From Taxillus chinensis (taxonomy: Eukaryota > Streptophyta > Magnoliopsida > Santalales > Loranthaceae), in NCBI GenBank assembly GCA_023512835.1, contig CM042087.1, positions 19,721,260 to 19,785,259 on the forward strand: 64,000 nt of DNA, written 5' to 3'. The position numbers were made by a program, and so were the translations under genes. Shown here one piece after another: positions 20,789 to 32,798 of the stretch (positions are counted from its first letter, which is position 1; each line of letters begins with the position of its first letter). The notes below the pieces were generated by a model that saw only the letters and a list, made by a program, of their open reading frames with translations, did no database searches and had not been told where the DNA came from.

Positions 20789-21195
20789 GGCTGACAGCTA
20801 CTAGGGTTTTGGAATGAGAATCCCCTAATTTTGAAGCCTTTTTCCTTTATATATTTTCCCACATAATCAAAACGACATAGTTTTCATTAATTTAAAGCCC
20901 AGCATCTATAAGCCCAAAGGCCAAGGTTTTCTAATCCACTTCGTTAAGCTCTACAACCCAACAATTATGCCTAAATCATATTTTAAATAAAACTCTCAAA
21001 TATATATTAATTGGGATATTTTAATTCGTGTGAAACTCCCAAAATACCCCTCAGGGCCTTGAACTCCGAATCGAGCCCAAGCATAGTCAAGATTCTCCAT
21101 TTGACGAGCACATCACTGTGCTGATGTTCAGTCTCTAAAACAAGGCCTCTTACTCAAGGCTAACTCCAAGAACCCCTCAAATACGGGTCCTTACA
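20613..21195 (-). repeat. LTR fragment related to the small element at 2271-3111
   Basis: Ends GGGTCCTTACA at 21195. Its last ~150 bp align with 2990-3111 (shared CGAATCGRGCCCAAG and CTCAAATACGGGTC-like blocks). Contains a CT microsatellite at about 20747-20785 and an AAAACGACATAGTTTT palindrome near 20868. The left part is cut by the end of the Tat-like LTR, so that element probably inserted into this LTR. Confidence 0.75.
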
Positions 21196-21503
21196 CAAGT
21201 GATATTCACTCAGAATGGAACCAACAGATAATGGGAACATCAAATAGTTGAAGTATGATGGGACTTGCACTCTCTTCACTTTAGACTTGAAGATTCATGA
21301 TAGGTTGTGCAAGAAAACTTATACCAGGTTCAGAGGTAGCAGGTTTCATCCATATGATTTCTCAGTGTCCCACAGTAGAAATGTATGAATCACACTTAGG
21401 CATTGCTAATATTCATGGAGAGATAGATAATATTAACAATGTCATACTTATGTTCATGCACAGGCATTGAGGTTGAAATGAAACATAATACATGTAATAA
21501 GCA
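21196..21503 (-). other. 3' flank of pol in copia element 1
   Basis: Non-coding sequence after the RNase H stop, alignable with 37330-37640 of element 2 (shared GTGATATTC.CTCAGAAT block). The alignment stops at 21195 where an LTR fragment begins. Confidence 0.7.
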
Positions 21504-22160
21504 TTATGAAGTTAGGTCTAGCACGCCAAGTTTTATCAGAAGTTCATTGAACCTGGTTTCGTGTAGTGGTTTGGGGAATATGTTGGCAAGCTGGTCATCA
21601 GTGGCTATATATTCAAGGGAAATGTCCTTCTTCAGCACATGGTCACGTATAAAATGATGTCTGACCTCGATGTGCTTGGTTTCGGGATGCATGATAGGAT
21701 TGTTGGAAATTGCAATGGCACTTGTGTTGTCACAGTATAGTGGCATAGCCTTCAGGTTAAATCCATAGTTTGAAAGTTGACTGGCCATCCAAAGCAATTG
21801 AGCACAGCAACTTCCTGCAGCAATATATTCAGCTTCAGCTGTTGAAGTTGAAACTAAATTCTATTTCTTGCTGAACCAGGACACAAGTCTGTTGCCAAGC
21901 AGTTGGCAGGTTCCACTTGTGCTCTTTCTATCAATCCTGCAACCAGCAAAGTCTGCATCTGAAAAGCCTCTCCATTTGAATTCAGATTCTTTTGGGTACC
22001 AAAGTCCCAAATTTTCAGTTCCCTTGAGATACAGCATAATCCTTTTGACATGAGACATGTGAGACTCCTTGGGATTTGCTTGGTATCTTGCACAGATGCA
22101 TGTTGCAAATATTATATCAGGTCTGCTTGCTGTGAGATACAATAAGGATCCAGTTGTTGT
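21504..22160 (-). pseudogene. RT C-terminus and RNase H of copia element 1
   Basis: Encodes TGSLLYLTASRPDI and YLKGTENLGLWYP from the RT/RNase H connection, the RNase H acidic motif SDADFAGCRIDRKSTSG, and the closing CDNTSAIAISNNPIMH...HIEVRHHFIRDHV...FNELLIKLGVL. A frame change occurs near 21830. RNase H would remove RNA from the hybrid. The fingers and palm of RT, including YVDD, are absent because of an internal deletion just upstream. Confidence 0.9.
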
Positions 22161-23570
22161 CGGATTATCTGTGTCTTGGTCTTCCACTATGATGGTATCC
22201 TGCACTTCATTTACATTTTGGTCTCCTTTCTGCATACCATGGTTAGTCTTATCAAATGATACATGAATAGACTCTTCAACAATTTTAGTCCTTCTATTAA
22301 ACACATGATAAGCCTTACTAGTCATGGAATATCCAACAAGATACCCATCATCCGACTTGGCATCAAACTTATTCAAGTAGTCCTTGCCATTGTTCAGAAT
22401 ATAGCAAGTACACCCGAAGATCCTTAGGTGACCAATGTTTGGTCTCCTTCCCTTCCATAACTCATAGGGTATTTTCACGGCTCATTTGTTAATTAGAGTT
22501 CTATTTTGTACATAACAAGCAGTGGCAACAGCTTCAGCCCATAAGGATTTTGGGAACTGAGCACCTATCAACATGGTTCTAGCTGCTTCAACTAAGGTCC
22601 TATTTTTTCTTTCAGCGACTCCATTTTATTGTGGAGTTCTAGGTGTTGATAAATTATGCTGAATACCATATTCAGTACAAAACTCTAGCATGTCAGAAAA
22701 TTCAAATTCCTTGCCATGATGATGCATTTAATAGAGAGACTTTTAACATTAGTTCTCCAATTAAAGAGTTAACCACGATTTTCAAATGTTTCAGTTTTGT
22801 TCCTGAGAAACATAACCCATGTATATCTGATATAGTCATCTACAACTGTAAGGAATTATCATGCACCAGAGAATGAAGACACATTTATTGGTCCACATAG
22901 GTCCGTGTGCAGAAGTTCAAGTGGTTGTGTGATCGAGGTTTTATCCACACTCTTAAAGGAATGCTTCACTTGCTTACCCAACTAACAAACTCTACAACGG
23001 TGTTCTTTCTCATAAACATGCTTAGGTAAGCTCTTAACCAAATCAAGAGATGCCAATTTAGACATAGTCTTAAAGTTTAAATGACAAAATCTCTTGTGCC
23101 ATAACCAACTAATGTCAGGAGAAGCTTTGGACAGAAAGCAAATTGGTTCATTAGATTGAGCATTTCCAAAGACCAATTTATAGACATTGCCTTGTCTATG
23201 TCCATTCAGCTTTACCTCATTGGAGACAGGATCTATAATAGTGCAGGTGTGTTTAGTGAACAACACTTCATAACTCTTGTCAGACAATTGACTTATGCTC
23301 AATAGGTTATATTTGAGACCTTGAACAACAGATACATTCTGGATTGAAACAAAACCATTAGAGAGAGTACCCTTACCAACAATCTTACCCTTTTTGTTGT
23401 CCCTGAATGTGATAGATGAAGCTGTAACCTCCCTTACTTCACTCAACAAAGAGGCATCATCTGTTATGTGTATAGAACAGACACTGTCAAGGTACCACTG
23501 GCTGGAATTGATCTTTTGTTTCCAGTGGCTACTTTCAGCCTCATGTACCTATTCCTGCACAACTGGCAAC
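22161..23570 (-). pseudogene. Protease-integrase of copia element 1
   Basis: The protease region is recognisable as WYLDSVCSIHITDDASLL; the expected catalytic DSG reads DSV, so it would be inactive. Then come the integrase HHCC-like zinc domain (WHKRFCHLNF...HRCRVC), a decayed catalytic core between 22980 and 22490, and the C-terminal YELWKGRRPNIGHLRIFGC...YLVGYSMTSKAY part. At ...VEDQDTDNPTT the sequence passes straight into the RT C-terminus, marking the deletion joint. Several frameshifts and stops. Confidence 0.86.
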
Positions 23571-24262
23571 TAAGTCTTGGGGGCCCAAACATGCTTGGGC
23601 TTTGGGTAAGTGAAAGCTACAGTTAACAATTTTGGTTTCCAATAAGTGGGAGATGATTTGACTTTCCATGCTAAGTTATGTGATTCCTCATTAAATTTGT
23701 TAGCAATTTTGTTCTTTGGGCTCTTTTCAGATTCTCCTTCCTTATGGTTACTCTTAGCAGCTTTACTGGGCACATAGTTGTCATATTTCTTCACAGGTCT
23801 AGTAGTTGGCTCCTTTGGTGAGGTAAACTGTGTGTGCCTGGTTGCTTTCTTCTTCCTATCTGAGTTATGAGGTTGCAGATTTTCAGTGATGTGTAATTGC
23901 TTAAGGCTTATCCTGATTTCTGTGGCAATCTCATTCTTAAGATACTCAAGGTAGAATCTGCACTGATAGGAAAGGTGTCCAACTTTACAACAAATGGGGC
24001 AGTTAATAGGATTAGGTTAGACATTTTGCCTCAAGGGTGTGATTGGAGTGTTAAGAGGCTTCTAGGTTTTCTTACATATCCTAGACCGTTCTTAACTCTC
24101 CCACCAGGAAAAAATAGGCTTGGAGGAAACAGTCTTGCTGGATGAGCTAGTCTCAAACGTAGCAGTAAGTCTGCTTGAGTTTGTCTCCATCAAAACTACA
24201 CCCTTACTCTTGCATTGGGATATAGAGGACAGGTTGACTAAAGGTTCAGCTTTTAGTTCTGT
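23571..24262 (-). pseudogene. Second zinc knuckle and linker of copia element 1 gag
   Basis: A CX2CX4HX4C knuckle (CPICCKVGHLSYQC) lies near 24003-23960, followed by a basic linker rich in Lys, Pro and Ser that leads to the protease. Frames are broken several times. A second knuckle far downstream of the first is what one expects of the extended Sirevirus gag. Confidence 0.7.
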
Positions 24263-26121
24263 CTAATGAACTGCTACATCACTGTCCTGAGATGCAACAG
24301 TACCCATGTCTCTATGTTCGGGTGTTATAGGTTTGGGTGGACAAGTAACAACCATTTGTACCTCCTTTCCACAATCAAGAAGCACACTGCCAGCAGGAAC
24401 AAAGCCAGCAAGACACTTGGTCTGCACAGGGTAAGTCTGGGCCTTGGCTATCTGGTCTTCAGAGAAACCTAGACCTAAGGCTAGACCTTTAACATCTGGA
24501 GTGGTCCTAAAGTGGGCTGCAATTTCAGCAAAATCTTGACACTTTTTACTGATTTGTCTTTCTTTCTCCATTTCTGCTTTGGCTTCAGCTAGTTCCTTTT
24601 CAAGCCTATCGATGTCTTTATTAGCCATTTTCAATTGTCCAGCTTTGTCCAAAAGATCATAGTGTGCATTTCTCATCTCACTCACTTCAGCTCTTAATCT
24701 TCTCTCTGTTCTCTCATAGTCATCTATGGAGTCTCTATATTCACATGAAAGCCTTTCTAGTTTAGAGTAATATCTTTCTTTGTCAGCTTTCATAGGAAGA
24801 AATTGTTCCTCTATTTCTTTAAGAGCTCTATAGGTATCTCCATATTCAATGTAGAGTTGTTCATAAGTTCTTACCTTGAGAGGAGGTGAATGGTCAGCCA
24901 TGAAGCAGATGAGACCTTTTTCCTTCTTCTCCTCATCAGATGATTCTTCTCCCTCCTCAGTTTCACTATTAAACTTGTTGGTGACAAGAGCCTTCTTCCT
25001 CTTGTCATCCTTTCTGCTTGAGGAGGCTTTGGTCTTCTTCTTCTGCTCAGCTGCCTCCTTTTCCTCCCTCTTCAGCTTGTAACAGTCGGTAGCGAAGTGG
25101 CCGGGCCGATTGCAGTGGTAACATTGCAACTTCTCCTTATCTTTCCCCTTCTCTTCAGTAGTTTGTTGATCAGAAATGCCACTTCTTCATCTGAGGCACT
25201 ATCTGAAACAAGTTCTTTAGCTTAATCTTCTTCCTCTTTTGAAGATGGTTCCCTTGGTTCAGCAGCGGCCTTAAAGGCAACAGAGTTCTCCTTTTTCTTA
25301 GAAGGATTCTCAAATGCGTCAATTTCTTCCTTTTGCATTTCAAACGTCTTGAGGTCCCCGTATAATGCTTCCAAGGCACAGGTTTTCCATTCCTTCAGCT
25401 AACGGATGGCTGATGTGTTTATCAGCAGTCTCAAGGGTAGAGATCTCAGAAACTTGTCATTCTTGTCCTTCTGAGAGATCTCAACATTGTAAGTCTTCAT
25501 CTGTTGAATCAGACCTGTGAACCTTTTATAGATACTGTCCAGTGACTCCTTTGGTTCACATTCGAAGGCTTCATACTCTTGCTTGAGCATGGAGATCTTG
25601 TTGTCCTGTATTTGTTTATCTCCTTCGTAGATGAGACATAGCTTGTCCCATACCTCCTTTGCGGTCTCTAAGTCCTACACATCCGTGAACATGTTGTCAT
25701 CGAGCGCAGAGAAAAGTATGGCTTTTGCCTTGAAGCCAAGTTTTACTTTCCTCTGCTCCACTTTAGACCAGCTGTCTGGGTCTTTCGTCATCAACCGGCC
25801 TCTTTGCATACTCTTTGGGGTGAAAGGTCCGTTCTTTATTGTTTCCCAGAGATAGGTGTCGAGCATGTCTAGGTGTACTCTCATTCTCACTTTCCATTTG
25901 CAAAAGCGTGCGGTTGTGCACATAGGTACTTGGGAGGATGAGCCAGGCAGGACATCATAAAAGTCTTCTTGTTCTTTCTTGTTATTGATGGTACTCGGTT
26001 CTTCCTGCTCCTGATCTCCAGTTGCTCCTTCTTCTGGAACACGACTGGCTTCAACTTCTTTAATAGGCGCTGGAGCGTTCTCGGGAGCTGGAGCTGCACT
26101 GCTGCAATCCATGTCGTCCAT
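24263..26121 (-). pseudogene. gag of copia element 1
   Basis: One frame of about 620 codons, interrupted only by in-frame stops near 25675, 25399 and 25230. An acidic/alanine-rich N-terminus (MDDMDCSSAAPAPENAP) is followed by the copia gag core (LWETIKNGPFTP, KVKLGFKAKAILFSALDD, YEAFECEPKESLDSIYKRF), then the CCHC knuckle CYHCNRPGHFATDC and a ~170-residue charged heptad-like segment with predicted coiled-coil character. At least the TAG stops fit CAG-to-TAG changes. It would form the capsid and package RNA. Confidence 0.88.
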
Positions 26122-26149
26122 TTAGGGATCTCTATGGAGTTGTAGAACT

Positions 26150-26161
26150 GCTCTGATACCA
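26150..26161 (-). promoter_or_regulatory. Primer-binding site of copia element 1
   Basis: The minus strand reads TGGTATCAGAGC, two bases from the LTR edge at 26164. Confidence 0.93.
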
Positions 26162-26163
26162 AT

Positions 26164-28142
26164 TGTAGGTCCCAAAGTGAGTCTAGAGGGGGGGGCGGGT
26201 GAATAGACTTTCTTCGTGCGCGGAAGCTAGACTGTTAGGTGGTATGTGGTACTCCTAAGGATAACTATGCTGGAAGTATTTATGTAGAAGATAACAGTAG
26301 TAATTTGAGTGATAATGTGAGTTATGGACTATGAAACAAATCTAAGATATAGTAAATGCTCCTTGTTAAACAGATCTCAGATGTCACAGGAATACACTGT
26401 GATAGTTTGGATTGTGGGAAACAACACAGAGAGTAGACTAGATAATCATGCTGAATCTTGGGCGAACAAGAGTATATGATGGATTGTAAAGTTTGATCTT
26501 GATCTTGGTTCAACGCGGCGCACAACACTTGGAAGTTCCTTTTCTCTCGCTTAGTCTCTCTCTCTAGCGTTCGAGCTCTCTTCTTGATTCTCCAAGATAT
26601 AGATCTTGATGTCTGTGAGAATCCTTCTTCTTGTGTTTTGTGCATTCCATGCTCTTTTAGAAAGAGGCTAACTCCACACTTTGTCATTTTGTGTTAGAGA
26701 GATATATATTTTAAGTTTAGATTGTTGTGCACCTAGTTGTCTATGCGACAAACTGACTTCCCGCCACTGGATATGCTGGATGTTAGGGGATGGGTTAATC
26801 TGCTCTGATTTGCATATCTGTTGCCCATGCTGTGCAGTTGCATGGCCATACTTGCGCAGTTGATCTTGACCGTTCATCTATGGAAAGTGGTTGATCGCAA
26901 TTAATGTGGCATTAATTGCACTCCAGCTATTCGAGATGGCGCAAGCTTACTGTACAAGCCCTAGCTGAAGATATCACTAAGTGTGTATGCTCAGGGTTTT
27001 AAACATGCCTTGAAGGCGGGTGCCTCGTAAGTTTAACAACTCGAAGGTTTCAGTTAGAGCCTGTTGAGGTTGCGGAAGTTTACTTTAGGCTTTATAGTGT
27101 TGGTATCTGCGAGTCTACGACTCACATATCTTCGAGTCTTCGAGGCTAGACTTTGAGTTAGATTCAGTCTGTTGTGTCACGCTATTAATTAAAAGTCTGC
27201 AACTCTGCGAGTCTACGACTCTACGAGTCTGTAACTATCCTAATGGCTCTTAGAGTGACTTCTTCGAAGTGCGTCTAATTTACCCGTTGTTACAGCTGCG
27301 AGTCTTCGACCCTAGCTCTGTGGATCTACAACCCTCAGGTTTCTCAGTTTATTTTACTTGACTAAGAAGTTCTTCGACTCCGCGAGTCTTCGACCTTGAA
27401 ACTCTTCAACTCTACGAGTCTTAGACTTTACATTTCTTCCTTAGCCTTTCGCAGTTGCGTATGCACTAAGTTTCCATTTCTACGAGTTTTCGACTTTAAG
27501 GGTATGACCCTTCAGTTGTAACTCTCTGCCTTTATGATCTTCGAGTCTGTGATATGTCTGACAAGTTCTTTAACATACCCGTATCCCTTGAGTCTACGAC
27601 TCTACAACTCTCGAGTTACAGATTCATTTAGGTTGGTCAGTCTTTTTGGCTTTGACTCTTCGACCTTCGACCTACGAGTCTGCGAGTCTTGTTTTCTTAA
27701 CAGTGTTTCAAGGCTGCAACTCTATGACCCTTGAGTCTACGAGTCTAGGGGTACTTTAAGTTCTGTTAAGTGACATGAGCACTCTAGGGATTTTACAGTT
27801 CTACAGGCTTCGAGTCTTCGAGTTATTTAAGTTTGGTTACTGTTCTTTTAGAATTCATCGACTCTACGAGTCTCTGAATTGAATTATCGCTTAGAGTAAC
27901 GCTCTCTTTTTCGTACTGCGACTCTACGACCTTCGACCTGGGATCTATGAGTCGCAATGTGTTATGTCACAAATATGCTTCGAGTCTCCAGACCCTACGA
28001 GTCTACGAGCCTCTCGCCAATATGTCCTGTGACAGTTTTACTTCTACGAACTACGACTCTTCGACCCTACGACCTTCGGATCTTCGAGTCTCAAGACTTA
28101 GACTATATGTTGGCAGCTTCATCAAATCCTATATTTTCAACA
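26164..28142 (-). repeat. 5' LTR of copia element 1
   Basis: Plus-strand start TGTAGGTCCCAAAG, end ATTTTCAACA; the minus strand therefore reads TGTTG...CCTACA. Alignable end to end with the 3' LTR of element 2 (30345-32387). From about 27000 to 28100 it is packed with permutations of CTACGAGTCTTCGAC and CTACGACTC, on the sense strand CGAAGACTCGTAG-type repeats with GACTC/GAGTC arms. A run of Gs near 26189 marks the inner end. Confidence 0.9.
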
Positions 28143-28261
28143 TGATCCACTTGATGTGGACGGAAGTGTTTTTCTCGAAATATCTAAGTATGCCGCATCC
28201 AATGCTGAGAGAAGATGCCTTTCTGACTTATACCCCTTATCCCTTAAAGAGATTTAGACTA
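28143..28261. other. Unassigned bases between copia LTR and protease remnant
   Basis: No clear homology seen; probably upstream sequence of the same degenerate ORF, cut off by insertion of copia element 1. Confidence 0.4.
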
Positions 28262-28906
28262 TGTGTTCTGAGAAGGGCCTTTTTAGCACAGAAGACATTG
28301 AAAACTTCTCTCGAGCAGTTAAGATGGAGATGAGGCTGTTTCCGTCCTTATACAAGGATGGACACTTGTTTGATATTGTGCCTTGTTGGTCTAAGGGTTA
28401 CCTTTGAAAAGTATCCTTCATTCGCACCGTCATCGACGGAACTGCTGAGGACAGCAAACCCTGGAAGAATCTTTCAACTGTCCTCATTCTGTATCGGATT
28501 TTGACACCACACTTCATACTGGTTGTTTTCATGATCCAGCTCTAAGCAGTTGATCCTGATTGATTCTCATCAGGTTGTGGATAACAACATTCAAAAGAAT
28601 CAATGGGAACCTCTGCGTCTATGTCTGACCGAAGTAGTGAAGTAATCCGGACTGTATGAAGAAATGGGCCTGACTCCCTTGGCCCCAAATAAAAAGCTGA
28701 AGGCGTCGGTCTGCAATAAGAAACAAGTGCCACAACAGCTGGATGGAGATAGCTACGGAGCCTTTGTCTGCTTCTTCATCAAATCGCTCGTTCAAATGAA
28801 TAAGAGTTAGAACAACATCCGCAATTATACACTGGAGCTAGCAATGGAGCTGAGGGAGAAAGCTGCAATGATAATCTTCAAGTATAGTATGCCTTATGTA
28901 CCTTAG
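28262..28906 (+). pseudogene. Degenerate Ulp1-like C48 protease ORF, 3' end of a plus-strand element
   Basis: Broken frames read ...FSRAVKMEMRLFPSLYKDG..., then KPWKNLSTVLILYRILTPHFILVV, IDSHQVVDN, PQQLDGDSYGAFVCFFIKS and LREKAAMIIFKYSMPY, closing at TAG 28904-28906. The layout matches Ulp1-family (C48) peptidases: His codon 28510-28512, Asp codon 28562-28564 (17 codons plus a 1-nt shift), Gln in PQQ, and SxG where SCG is expected. The catalytic Cys is a Tyr (28754-28756). Two or more stops and a frameshift make it dead. It is followed by a polypurine tract and an LTR in the same orientation, so it was the last ORF of an LTR element. Confidence 0.72.
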
Positions 28907-29049
28907 TGAAAATTTTGTATAAACGCTAAATTGTACTATGTTGCTGCTTAATGGATATGGACGTTATTTCTATTCTGTATACTATCTTTGTGCTTCGCTT
29001 ACCAGATCAGATTACAAAAGGTTTTGACATATCCATAATTGGGGGAGAT
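28907..29049 (+). other. 3' UTR and polypurine tract of the plus-strand element
   Basis: AT-rich trailer ending in AATTGGGGGAGAT (to 29049) directly before TGTTGGATTAAGCC. The PPT plus LTR start fixes plus orientation. Confidence 0.75.
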
Positions 29050-30344
29050 TGTTGGATTAAGCCTAGAATTTGGATAATGTAGATAAAACCCTATGTAATT
29101 TGATCTGAGACTTTGGTTGTTTTATCTTAAGTTGTTGCAGAAGATATGATCTTAATCTGGACCTACACTTATGAGGGTAAAGCTAAGGACAGGATACATA
29201 ATCCTGATCCGAACAAGAGTGAGTGTCTTCAAGCACTTGGTAAATAAACAAGTCTCTCCTTCATATGGAATAAGGATCATTCGTGTGGACTAATCACTTA
29301 AACCTACGGACTAAGGAAACTGCGCCTAACACCTTAAACGGACTAAGTCAAATAGATACGGAATAAGAATCCTAGTCTACAAGTCGCACGGAGTAAGAGA
29401 TAGTCATCACAGAATAAAAAGCTAAGTCTTCCACTCAAGCGGACTAAGGAAAAGAAGACACAGAGTAAGGAATCCGAGTCTTCCATACATGCGAAGTAAG
29501 GAACGACTTGTGCGGAATAAGGACTCGAGTCTTTATTTGCATGGAGTAAGGAAACTAGATGCGGAGTAAGGAATCCAAACCTGTTACTCATGCGGAGTAA
29601 GGATGTGCTGATACGGAGTAAGCCATCCGATCCTTTAACTCATGCGGAGTAAGGAACTCTTGCGGAGTAAGAAAGCACTGATACGGAGTAAGCACTCTGA
29701 CCTTCTCATTTATACAGAGTAATGAAGCGGTGACACGAAATAAGGATTCATATACTAAATTGATACGGAGTAAGCAATCACTGACATAGAGTAAGGATCC
29801 CAGCTTCAATAACACGAAGTAAGGAACCTTGCACCAGATTAAGAAGACGCTACTTCTACTTATCTCCTCACATTCAAAGTCACCAGCTCGCTGTTTCCCG
29901 ATGTAAGACAAACTCGTTGAGAACCTAAAGGATTTTACACGTGGATCACCCGGATATGTGGACACAACTTTAACTGAACTTAGGAACTCACAAAGGCACT
30001 TATGCTTTGCAAAACCAAGACCTTGAGCTCCACATCCACAGCATTCAAGGCAGAGAGAATTCCGAGAAACAGTCAATGTTTCACAAAGTCCGGAAGAATA
30101 AGTTCCTAGATTGTCTCTCAAGGATGTTTCTATATATATTGTAACACTTGTACATTATGTGTGTGTTGAATGTGTTGATCGTTCGTGAGTTGAAAATAAG
30201 TGTGTATATACAAGAGCTCATTGAGATCATAAAGGCCAGTGTGTGAGTCATTTGTAAACAGAGTGTATGAAAGTCGTAAAAGTAGATCGAAAAGTTTTAC
30301 AAGCTTTAATTTGCTTTATTTTGTTGTATTTATCAGTTGATAAT
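29050..30344 (+). repeat. LTR of a plus-strand copia-like element
   Basis: Begins TGTTGGATTAAGCC after a polypurine tract. The other end is not seen because a copia LTR starts at 30345; this LTR is probably interrupted there. Contains about 20 copies of a CGGAGTAAGGA-like motif between 29267 and 29842 and a TATATATATT stretch near 30130. No genes; ORFs on the minus strand here are spurious. Confidence 0.7.
29267..29842. repeat. Dispersed CGGAGTAAGGA repeats
   Basis: About 20-22 variants of [AG]CGGA[GC]TAAGGA at irregular spacing of roughly 20-45 bp, often preceded by CTCATG or CTGATA. Looks like an LTR-internal repeat array and not coding sequence. Confidence 0.85.
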
Positions 30345-32387
30345 TGTAGGCCCCAAAGTGAGTCTAGAGGGGGGGGGGGTGAATAGACTTTCTTCGTGTG
30401 CGGAAGCTAGACTATTAGCTCGTTCTGGATTGCTCTACAGATGACTATGATGGAAGTATTTATGGAGAAGACGACAGCAGTATTATGAAGATAACGTGAG
30501 TGATGATGAACTATCAGAAAAAACTGAGATAAGAGTAAATGCTCTTTTCTCAACAGATCTCAGTTGTGAAAGAGATGGTTTATGATAGATCGAAGTGTGG
30601 AAAACAAACAACACAGAGATTAAGACCTAATGCAAGTGCTAGATCTTTGATGAACAAAAGGTTCGTGAATAATCAGATGGATTACTCTTGTTCTTGATTA
30701 AACGCGGTGCACAGCACTTAGAAGGATTCTCACTCAGTGTCTCTCTCGGTAGCATTGGAACACACTCTTAGTTGGTTCTGCAAAGGATTATTTATTTCAA
30801 GTGTGTCAGAACCATTTTCTTGTGTTATGTGTGTTTCCTTCTTTTGAGAGAGAGGTTAAACTCTTGATTTTGTCGTTAAGTACGTGAGAGATATATTTTT
30901 AAGATTAAAGTGCTCGTGCGCCATGATGTCCATCCCGACAGACTGACTTCCCGCCACTGAAAATGCGGAATGTCTGGGGATGGGTTGATCTACTTTGATT
31001 TGCAGATCAGATGCCCATACTGCGTATTTGGCATGCAGTCGATCTTGGCCATTCATCTGTGGATGGTAGTTGCTAGCAATTAATGTGTCATTAATGCGCT
31101 CAACTACTCGGGATGACGCAGACTTGCTGTACAAACCCTAGCTGACAATATCGCTAAGTGGATGTGTTTAGGGTTGTCAATCTGCCTCGGAGGTAGATGC
31201 CTCGTAGGTTCGGTGACTCGAAGATTTAAGTTAGAACCTGTAGGAAGTTGTGAAATTTTGCTACAGGCTTTATGGTGTTTCTGCGAGTCTACGACTCATA
31301 TCTTCGAGTCTTTGAGGCTATAGTTCAGGTTGGATAAGCTTTTTGTGTCACTTCGTTAACTAAAGTCTATGACTCTGCAGTCTGCGACTCTTCGAATAAC
31401 GCTTAGAGTGACTTCTTTGTAGTCCGTATAATTTACTTGGTATTATAGCTACGAGTCTACGACCCTAGTTCTACGAGTCTACGACCTTCAGGTCTTTCAG
31501 TTTACTATATTTGACTAAGTGGTTCTAAAAATCTTTGACTCTACGAGTCTTAAACTTCGCTTTTCTTACTTAGTCTTTCACAGAGGCTCATAAACTGAGT
31601 TTCTGTATGGCTACGACCCTTCAGCTATAACTCTCAGCCATCGATCTCCGAGTCTGAAAGTGTGGCAATTTTTTTATAGTGACTATATCCCTTGAGTCTA
31701 CGAGTCTACGACTCTACGACCCTTGAGTTACAGTTTCATTTGTTTGCCAGTCTTTATAGCATTGACTCTTCGACCTTCAACCTATGAGTCTACGGGTCCA
31801 GTTTTCTTAAGAGTGTTCGAAGGCTTCGACTCTACGACTTTCAATCTACGAGTCTACGAGTCCGGTTTTCTTAACACTGTTCGAAGGCTTCGACTCTGCG
31901 ACTTTCGATCTACGAGTCTACGAGTCCTGTTTTCTTAATAATGTTCGAAGGCTTCGACTTTACGACTCGACGAGTCTTCGAGTATAGTGGTAGTTTAAGT
32001 TCTGTTAATTGACTTAAGTATTTTTTGGGGACTCTACAGTTCTACGGGCTACGAGTCTACGAGTCTATGAGTCTACGAGTCATTTAGCTTTGGTTACTGT
32101 TCTTAAGAATTCTTCGACTCTACGAGTCTCTGAACTTATTGACGCGTACAGTAATGCTCTCTTTTCCATACTGACTCTACGACCTTCAACCCTGGATCTA
32201 CGAGTCGCAATGTTGTGTCACTGTTTCGCCTTGAGTCTCCAGACCCTACGAGTCTACGAGTCTCTTGCCAATACGTCCTATGACAGTTGCACTTCTACGA
32301 ACTCGACTCTTCGACCCTACGACCTTCGGTTCTTCGAGTCTCCAGACTTATATTTTGGAAGCTTCATCAAATCCTATATTTCCAACA
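30345..32387 (-). repeat. 3' LTR of copia element 2
   Basis: TGTAGGCCCCAAAG...TTTCCAACA, 2043 bp, homologous to 26164-28142. Rich in CTACGAGTC/CTTCGAC repeats from about 31200 to 32360, including three near-identical ~65-bp units between about 31800 and 31990 containing TTCGAAGGCTTCGACTCT. A G run occurs near 30371. Confidence 0.92.
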
Positions 32388-32798
32388 GTCTCCCCCTATT
32401 TAATGTAAGCTGACAACTGGTGAATTTATGAAGTCTGAGACTATGAAATTGATGGGAAATTTTAGATTAATCAGAAGATATCTTTGCATGTAAAGAATTT
32501 GGAGGAGTTCAAAATTTTCAAAATACACACTCCTCTCCCCCATAGGCATGAAGGCTGCGTTAGCTGGCTCCTGTCAAAGAGAACTCCCCCTACGAACTTG
32601 CTCCCCCTGAGAAACACTCCCCCTTTCTGGGGTGAGGAACAAGCACCAGAACACAAACCTCATGGGAGCAATGGAATAAATTACAAAACAGCAGGCAGCG
32701 GAGCAAAGACATACATAAAAGGTAACTGACAGAAAGTAAGTACATAGAGAAGTGAAAAGCAAGAAATGTAGTGTACAAAGAATTAGAGTACAAAATAG
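32388..32798 (-). other. 3' UTR with multiple polypurine tracts, copia element 2
   Basis: The LTR-adjacent tract AATAGGGGGAGAC (minus strand, 32400-32388) is followed upstream by at least four more AGGGGGAGT-like tracts on the minus strand (near 32534, 32584, 32600 and 32617). Clusters of polypurine tracts next to the 3' LTR are a described Sirevirus trait. No coding potential. Confidence 0.82.

Larger units (their letters stand above)
21196..28142 (-). mobile_element. Sirevirus-like Ty1/copia element 1 (3'-truncated)
   Basis: The minus strand reads 5' LTR (28142-26164), PBS (26161-26150), long gag with coiled coil, protease-integrase, then a fused integrase/RT remnant and RNase H, stopping at 21196. 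The 3' LTR and any extra ORF are missing. Copia order (integrase before RT), the long gag with two zinc knuckles and the long LTRs point to the Sirevirus group. It is the same family as element 2 (30345-64000), to which it is closely similar in integrase and RNase H. Confidence 0.87.

Noticed and set aside
29343..30121. Minus-strand ORFs of 82 and 177 codons
   Set aside because: They lie in an LTR, run against its sense and are shaped by the CGGAGTAAGGA repeats.
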